From Herbidospora sakaeratensis (lineage in GTDB: Bacteria > Actinomycetota > Actinomycetes > Streptosporangiales > Streptosporangiaceae), in contig NZ_BBXC01000009.1 in NCBI RefSeq assembly GCF_001570525.1, forward strand, positions 596,168 to 660,167: a DNA stretch of 64,000 bases, read 5' to 3'. The notes beneath the pieces were generated by a model. The model did no database searches, was not told the origin of the DNA, and saw nothing but the letters and a program-made list of their open reading frames with translations. Shown here piece after piece: positions 62,661 through 64,000 of the stretch. How positions within the stretch are numbered: the stretch's first letter is position 1; every line of letters starts with the position of its first letter. The translations under genes were made by a program, and so were the position numbers.

Positions 62661-62669
62661 GCGGCGACC

Positions 62670-63719
62670 CTACGCCGGGGTACGCCCCTGCGGAGGCGCT
62701 TCCCCCGAAACGAGCGCCCGCGCGAACCGGGCGGAAGGGTCGCTGTCGATGAGCAGCGCCCGCACCAGCAGCGAGAGCGGGATGGCCAGCAGCGCGCCCA
62801 GCGGCCCGATCACATAGGCCCACACGATCAGCGAGACCAACGTCATCGTGGTCGACAACCCGACGGCGTCGCCGAGGAACTTCGGCTGCACGAACGACTG
62901 CACCACCACGTTGATCACGATGTAGGCGAGGATCACCAGCAACATCGTCGAGAAGCCCCCGTCAAGCAGCGCGAGCAGCGCCGGCGGCACCAGCCCGATG
63001 ATGAAGCCGATGTTCGGCACGTAGTTCGTGATCAGCGCGAGGATGCCCCAGAGCAGCGGCAGCGGCACGCTGAGGACGACCAGCGCGATCACGTCGAGCA
63101 CCGCGCAGATGATCCCGAACACGGTGGAGACCAGCAGATAACGCCGCGTCCGCGCCGCGAACGTGGTCAGCGCCGCGTGCAGTTCGGGCCGCTCCTTCTT
63201 GGCGACCCTGATGATCCGGGTGAACGCCGGCGCGTCGAGGCTCATCGACAACGACAACACCACGATCAGGAACAGCGCCGACCCCGCCCCCAGCGCCCCC
63301 GCGAGCAGCCCCTGCGCAACCGGCAGCAACCGGCTGGGATCGAAGGAGGCGATGGCCTTGTCGATCTGGTCGGCCCCGAACCCGATCTCGGCCACGAAGG
63401 CCCGCGCCTGCGCCGCCAGCGCGGCGAACTTGTCCGTGTACGTCGGCGCGATCGTCGCCAGCTGCGTCGCCGCCACCGCGATGATCGCCACCATCCCGGC
63501 GAGCACCAGCAGGACGACGAGAAAGGGAACCACCACCTGCGACCAGGTCGGCGCGCCCCTCCGCTCGAGCACACCCCTAATAGGCGACACCGCCACGACG
63601 AGCACCAGGGCCAGCATCACCGGGCCGACGATCGACCCCACGGCCTGGATTCCGGCCAGCGTCACGACCGCCGCCGCCGCGGTCAGCAGGACGACCAGTG
63701 CGCGCGGCAGCTCGATCAT
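62670..63719 (-). CDS. AI-2E family (PerM/TqsA) transporter
   Basis: 349 residues with about seven helices: 'LALVLVVAVSPIRGVLERRG', a helical stalk (~85-150), and the conserved 'PLLWGILALITNYVPNIGFIIGLVPPALLALL' region followed by 'VVQSFVQPKFLGDAVGLS'. The family includes putative autoinducer-2 exporters and ion-coupled transporters. The true substrate is unknown. Confidence 0.85.
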   Translation of the reverse strand: MIELPRALVVLLTAAAAVVTLAGIQAVGSIVGPVMLALVLVVAVSPIRGVLERRGAPTWSQVVVPFLVVLLVLAGMVAIIAVAATQLATIAPTYTDKFAALAAQARAFVAEIGFGADQIDKAIASFDPSRLLPVAQGLLAGALGAGSALFLIVVLSLSMSLDAPAFTRIIRVAKKERPELHAALTTFAARTRRYLLVSTVFGIICAVLDVIALVVLSVPLPLLWGILALITNYVPNIGFIIGLVPPALLALLDGGFSTMLLVILAYIVINVVVQSFVQPKFLGDAVGLSTTMTLVSLIVWAYVIGPLGALLAIPLSLLVRALLIDSDPSARFARALVSGEAPPQGRTPA

Positions 63720-63883
63720 GAGGCGTTCCTACCCGTCTGACCGGCGGAGATCCAGTGTTGGCGGTTAACTGACCGAGCCGTGACCACGAGGCCGTGCGGA
63801 AGCACTCCGGCGAGCTGTTAATCTTTAACACGTCGACCTGGTTCGGCAAACCCCACTCAACGAGATCCGGAAATCCGGTCGAT
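63720..63883. other. Gene-free region upstream of the probable rRNA promoters
   Basis: No reading frame worth keeping. It contains a short TCCGGAAATCCGG repeat at about 63866-63878 and becomes less GC-rich towards the right. Confidence 0.5.
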
Positions 63884-63982
63884 TTGACATCGTACGGGAT
63901 CTGGCTAAGTTAGAGGGGTTGCTTTTCGGCAGGAACCGCAAAAAGTGCCAGTTTGACACTAGCGGGAAACGCTGAAAAGATA
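63884..63982 (+). promoter_or_regulatory. Tandem strong promoters, probably of an rRNA operon
   Basis: P1: TTGACA (63884-63889), 16 bp, TAAGTT (63906-63911). P2: TTGACA (63953-63958), 17 bp, AAAGAT (63976-63981). Both -35 boxes are perfect and part of TTTGACA. The GGGAAACGCTGAAAAG and AT-rich run to the window end resemble the leader before actinomycete 16S genes. The rRNA itself would lie beyond the window. Confidence 0.6.
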
Positions 63983-64000
63983 AAGGCACAACAGCAAGAA

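Overview
The window is very GC-rich, with dense, overlapping genes, a strong third-position GC bias, many GTG/TTG starts, Tat and CBM2-type secreted enzymes and the gene order rpsB-tsf-pyrH-frr-cdsA-rlmN. Together these point to a filamentous actinomycete, most likely of the Streptosporangiales (Nonomuraea/Streptosporangium-like). That placement is an inference from gene content. No rRNA or tRNA gene lies inside the window, although the last ~120 bases look like tandem rRNA-operon promoters.

Region 1 (1-4384) is the right end of an integrated mobile element. It holds a DUF2637-type membrane transfer protein, three small overlapping genes, two GntR-type regulators with paired or palindromic operators, and strong terminators. 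It stops abruptly inside a yifB/comM-like AAA ATPase gene: only the C-terminal ~215 codons of yifB (4385-5047) remain, without the Walker A part.

Region 2 (5044-19284) is core chromosome: dprA; a xerC whose inter-domain linker has grown into a ~340-residue segment containing five 153-bp tandem repeats; a ~800-bp gene-free stretch; a LytM peptidase; a CoA transferase; an MFS/ArsR pair; then the translation and lipid cluster rpsB, tsf, pyrH, frr, cdsA, a SUFU-domain protein and rlmN.

Region 3 (19274-24548) carries an ABC exporter, a secreted M1 aminopeptidase, an Nramp-related transporter without the usual metal-binding motifs, a small secreted protein and an AsnC/Lrp regulator.

Region 4 (24731-33312) is a polyamine uptake and breakdown locus: aldehyde dehydrogenase, PotA, PotD, PotB, PotC and a PuuB-like oxidase. 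A TnpB gene of the IS200/IS605 type sits between potC and the oxidase gene.

Region 5 (33337-42793) holds hydrolases, a phosphotriesterase-like protein that has lost metal ligands, membrane proteins, a GT4 glycosyltransferase, a DMT transporter, an SDR, an MFS/ROK pair, TspO and a VC0807-like membrane protein.

Region 6 (43068-50581) is a tightly coupled five-gene operon: a large dynamin-like GTPase, a 1041-residue Hsp70/actin-fold ATPase, an unknown soluble protein and two single-pass membrane proteins. The first two resemble the SrfC/SrfB pair. This is the best candidate for a poorly described multi-protein system in the window.

Region 7 (50578-63719) has a LysE exporter, a YeiH exporter preceded by an unannotated 48-codon membrane ORF, an ABC exporter divergent from a MarR regulator with a perfect palindromic operator, three tandem secreted GH18 chitinases with shuffled modules, a polytopic GT-C-like protein and an AI-2E family permease. 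The right edge (63884-64000) looks like the start of an rRNA operon.
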